The notes below the pieces were generated by a model. The model was not told the origin of the DNA. It saw only the letters and a list, made by a program, of their open reading frames with translations, and searched no databases. A program made the position numbers and the translations under genes. Below, one piece after another: positions 6,081-7,728 of a stretch of 7,728 nt of DNA. This DNA comes from Clostridia bacterium (lineage in GTDB: Bacteria; Bacillota; Clostridia; TANB77; CAG-508). Position 1 is the stretch's first letter. The number at the start of each line of letters is the position of its first letter. The stretch covers positions 1 through 7,728 of the forward strand of contig JAAVXQ010000009.1 in assembly GCA_022790685.1 (NCBI GenBank), in the 5' to 3' direction.

Positions 6081-6449
6081 ATGACAAGTTGGAAAAATCC
6101 AAATTTTTATAAAGCAATGATAAATGCTACTAATGGAATTAAACATGCACTTAAAAACGAAAGAAATACAAGAATTCAAGTTTTTTTCGGAATTTTGGCA
6201 ATAATATTAGGGGTTTTATTAAAAATAAATTTAATAGAATGGGTAATTGTTATAAGTACTATTAATATAGTAATTGTAACAGAACTTATAAATACGGCTA
6301 TTGAAAATACTATTGATTTAATTACATCTGAATATAATGAAAAAGCTAAAATTGCAAAAGATGTATCAGCTGGTGCAGTATTTATAACTTGTATATTTTC
6401 GGCAATTATAGGTATCATTATATTTGGAACAAAAATCTTTTTTGCATAA
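6081..6449 (+). CDS. dgkA: Diacylglycerol/undecaprenol kinase DgkA
   Basis: This 122-aa integral membrane lipid kinase belongs to the DgkA family. The Gram-positive members mainly phosphorylate undecaprenol, recycling the lipid carrier for cell-wall synthesis. Visible are the N-terminal amphipathic part with ATNGIKHALKNERNTRIQ, two hydrophobic helices around residues 30-50 and 52-70, the hallmark TELINTAIENTID with its catalytic and metal-binding Glu/Asn residues, and a third helix near residues 95-120. The length is normal. It begins 7 bases after ybeY; its ribosome binding site is weak (AAGGG at 6064-6068, 12 bases from ATG), so translation may be coupled to ybeY. The ybeY-dgkA-era neighbourhood is standard in Firmicutes. 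It contains TTC-GGA (6186-6191), where CGG falls out of frame and no shift is needed. Confidence 0.92.
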   Translation: MTSWKNPNFYKAMINATNGIKHALKNERNTRIQVFFGILAIILGVLLKINLIEWVIVISTINIVIVTELINTAIENTIDLITSEYNEKAKIAKDVSAGAVFITCIFSAIIGIIIFGTKIFFA

Positions 6450-6458
6450 AGGATTTTT
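6431..6458 (+). terminator. Weak hairpin over the dgkA stop codon
   Basis: Bases 6431-6441 pair with 6448-6458 in an 11-bp stem with one G-U pair and a 6-base loop. The 5' arm begins with five A and the 3' arm ends with five T, a layout sometimes seen in two-way terminators. The stem has only one G-C pair and no T-run beyond it, so termination is uncertain. Partial attenuation before the DUF3048 gene is possible. Confidence 0.3.
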
Positions 6459-6498
6459 ACATAAGAAAAATTTAAACTTAAAACAAAGGAGTATTAAA

Positions 6499-7563
6499 AT
6501 GAAAAAAGAAGTAAAAATAGCAATAATTGCTATAGTTATTTTAGTTATTATAGCATTAGGAGTTTTTGTAGCAACAAAATTAACTTCAGCAGAAGAAGTT
6601 GGAAATAATCCTTATCAAATGGACGAAATAGTATCAGAAGGTGAAAATAATTTAAAAAATATTAAAATATTTAGTTCATCAAATGAAAGACCAATAGCAT
6701 TTATGATTGATAATAATGTAAATGCACAGCCACAATCATCTATCAATAAAGCTTTTGCAGTTTATGAAGTAATAGTGGAAGGTAATGAAACAAGATTAAT
6801 GGCACTATTTAAAGGAGTAGATGTTGATGAAGTTGGACCTATGAGAAGTTCTAGACATTATTTCTTAGATTATGCTATGGAATATGATGCAATATATGCT
6901 CATTTAGGATTAAGTCCACAAGCAGATGCTGATATGAATCTATATAGAACAAATAATATAAATGGACAAATTTATGATACAGGAAAAGCAAGAACAAATA
7001 CTGCAAAATATTGGAGAGATAAATCAAGAAAAGCACCACATAATGCATATACTAACACAAGTAAAATTCTAGAAATTTGTAAAGAAAAAAATTATAAAAC
7101 AACAACAACTAAAGGAACACCATTTAATTATGTTGAACATGAAGTAGAACTAAAAGATAGTTACATAACTGCAAATGATATAAAAATACCATATGCGGAA
7201 AAACACTTGGTAGAATATAAATATGATGAAGAAACAAAAAGATATACAAGATATTCAAAAGGTAAAAAACAAACAGATAAAACAGATGGACAAGACATAA
7301 CAACAAAAAATATAATAATAACTTTTGCTAAAAATCATGATTTACCAGACAAAGAAGATAAAGGTAGACAACAAGTTGTAACATGGGGAACTTTAGATGG
7401 ATATTACATTACAAATGGAAAAGCAATAAAAATTAAATGTCAAAAAAATGTTAGAGAAGAACAAACAAAATATATGGACTTAGAAGGTAATGAAATTGAA
7501 ATAAATGATGGAAATACTTTTATAAATATATGTCCAATTGATGCAAAAGTAACAATAGAATAA
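6499..7563 (+). CDS. Membrane-anchored DUF3048 (YerB-like) protein
   Basis: This 354-aa protein has a short basic N-terminus, one strong membrane helix (about residues 7-27) and a large extracytoplasmic part. It carries the DUF3048 pattern ERPIAFMIDN, then QSSINKAFAVYEVIVEG, ETRLMALF, VGPMRSSRHYFLDYA and YAHLGLSPQA, with the DUF3048 C-terminal region later (WGTLDGYYITNGKAIKIKC). The family includes B. subtilis YerB, a putative lipoprotein of unknown function. Here there is no lipobox Cys after the hydrophobic segment, so the protein is more likely held by an uncleaved helix. ATG 6499 is chosen because AAAGGAG (6485-6491) lies 7 bases upstream; a longer in-frame TTG start at 6424 would lie inside dgkA and lacks a ribosome binding site. 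It lies 49 bases after dgkA and 13 before era. Confidence 0.87.
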   Translation: MKKEVKIAIIAIVILVIIALGVFVATKLTSAEEVGNNPYQMDEIVSEGENNLKNIKIFSSSNERPIAFMIDNNVNAQPQSSINKAFAVYEVIVEGNETRLMALFKGVDVDEVGPMRSSRHYFLDYAMEYDAIYAHLGLSPQADADMNLYRTNNINGQIYDTGKARTNTAKYWRDKSRKAPHNAYTNTSKILEICKEKNYKTTTTKGTPFNYVEHEVELKDSYITANDIKIPYAEKHLVEYKYDEETKRYTRYSKGKKQTDKTDGQDITTKNIIITFAKNHDLPDKEDKGRQQVVTWGTLDGYYITNGKAIKIKCQKNVREEQTKYMDLEGNEIEINDGNTFINICPIDAKVTIE

Positions 7564-7576
7564 AGGAGCATATATA

Positions 7577-7728
7577 GTGAAGGGATTTAAATCAGGCTTT
7601 GTATCTCTAGTGGGAAGAACAAATGTGGGAAAATCTACACTTTTAAATGGCTTGGTAAAAGAAAAAGTTGCTATAACAGCAAATAAAACACAAACTACTA
7701 GAACAGCTATAAAAGCTATTTTAAATGA
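7577..7728 (+). CDS. era: GTPase Era, N-terminal 50 residues (3' end outside window)
   Basis: Era is an essential GTPase that binds 16S rRNA and assists 30S subunit assembly. Only the start is present: SGFVSLVGRTNVGKSTLLNG contains the G1 P-loop (GxxNVGKS), followed by EKVAITANKTQTTRT, the switch I region with the G2 Thr residues. The usual wording is GRPNVGKST and KPQTTR; both prolines are Thr here. The start is GTG at 7577, with AAAGGAG (7562-7568) 8 bases upstream and overlapping the DUF3048 stop codon region. The position after ybeY and dgkA is as expected. No CGG codon lies in the visible part. Confidence 0.92.
   Translation, partial: MKGFKSGFVSLVGRTNVGKSTLLNGLVKEKVAITANKTQTTRTAIKAILN

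Noticed and set aside
6424..6498. N-terminally longer DUF3048 protein starting at TTG 6424
   Set aside because: It would begin inside dgkA without a ribosome binding site; ATG 6499 has AAAGGAG and is followed at once by a normal membrane anchor.
6517..6590. Lipoprotein signal peptide on the DUF3048 protein
   Set aside because: There is no Cys in or just after the hydrophobic segment, so no lipobox.
910..7306. Minus-strand open frames of 60-84 codons
   Set aside because: They lie opposite real genes, have biased Leu/Ile/Phe composition from A-rich sense codons, and lack ribosome binding sites or recognisable products.

Overview
The window is very A+T-rich, with tightly packed genes all on the + strand, A-rich codon use (Arg is nearly always AGA) and AGGAG-type ribosome binding sites. 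The gene content is clpB, mnmA, yqfC, yqfD, ybeY, dgkA, a YerB/DUF3048 gene and era. The sporulation genes yqfC and yqfD next to ybeY-dgkA-era are typical of endospore-forming Firmicutes. I read this as an uncultured, low-GC, spore-forming member of the Clostridia, but I cannot name the genus.

Layout. The 3' part of clpB (1-1147) enters from the left. It is followed by mnmA (1183-2332), which overlaps a gene of DUF4116-type 25-residue repeats (2325-2855). A 15-bp hairpin with a T-run (2863-2908) separates this block from yqfC (2909-3178) and yqfD (3204-4405). An unrecognised 397-aa gene (4407-5600) occupies the place where phoH usually lies. Then come ybeY (5602-6073), dgkA (6081-6449), a membrane-anchored DUF3048 gene (6499-7563) and the first 50 codons of era (7577-7728). 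No stretch over 300 bases lacks a gene.

The main finding concerns translation. Three of these genes (mnmA, yqfD twice, ybeY) are broken by a single extra base, and all four breaks have the same form. A zero-frame CGG codon is followed by A, and the conserved protein resumes in the +1 frame at the overlapping GGA (Gly) codon. Three of the four sites are nearly identical over 12 bases, ATA-(G/C)TT-CGG-AGA. I found 15 CGG trinucleotides on the + strand. The four in the zero frame are exactly the four frameshift sites. The 11 in other frames sit in intact coding sequence. No gene here uses CGG as an ordinary codon. The simplest reading is that CGG is not decoded as a normal codon in this organism, and that ribosomes meeting CGG-A move +1 and read GGA as glycine. 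Errors or gene decay would not be expected to choose one codon, in one frame, with one outcome, four times.

Under that reading every gene in the window is intact. YqfD, read from a start at 3204 that is only apparent once the first shift is recognised, comes to 399 aa, close to the usual family length. YbeY recovers its HxxxHxxxxxH metal site and MnmA recovers its C-terminal domain. Smaller points are a degenerate copy of the ATP-loop motif at the MnmA N-terminus, a hairpin that contains the yqfC ribosome binding site, and paired Pro-to-Thr changes in Era.
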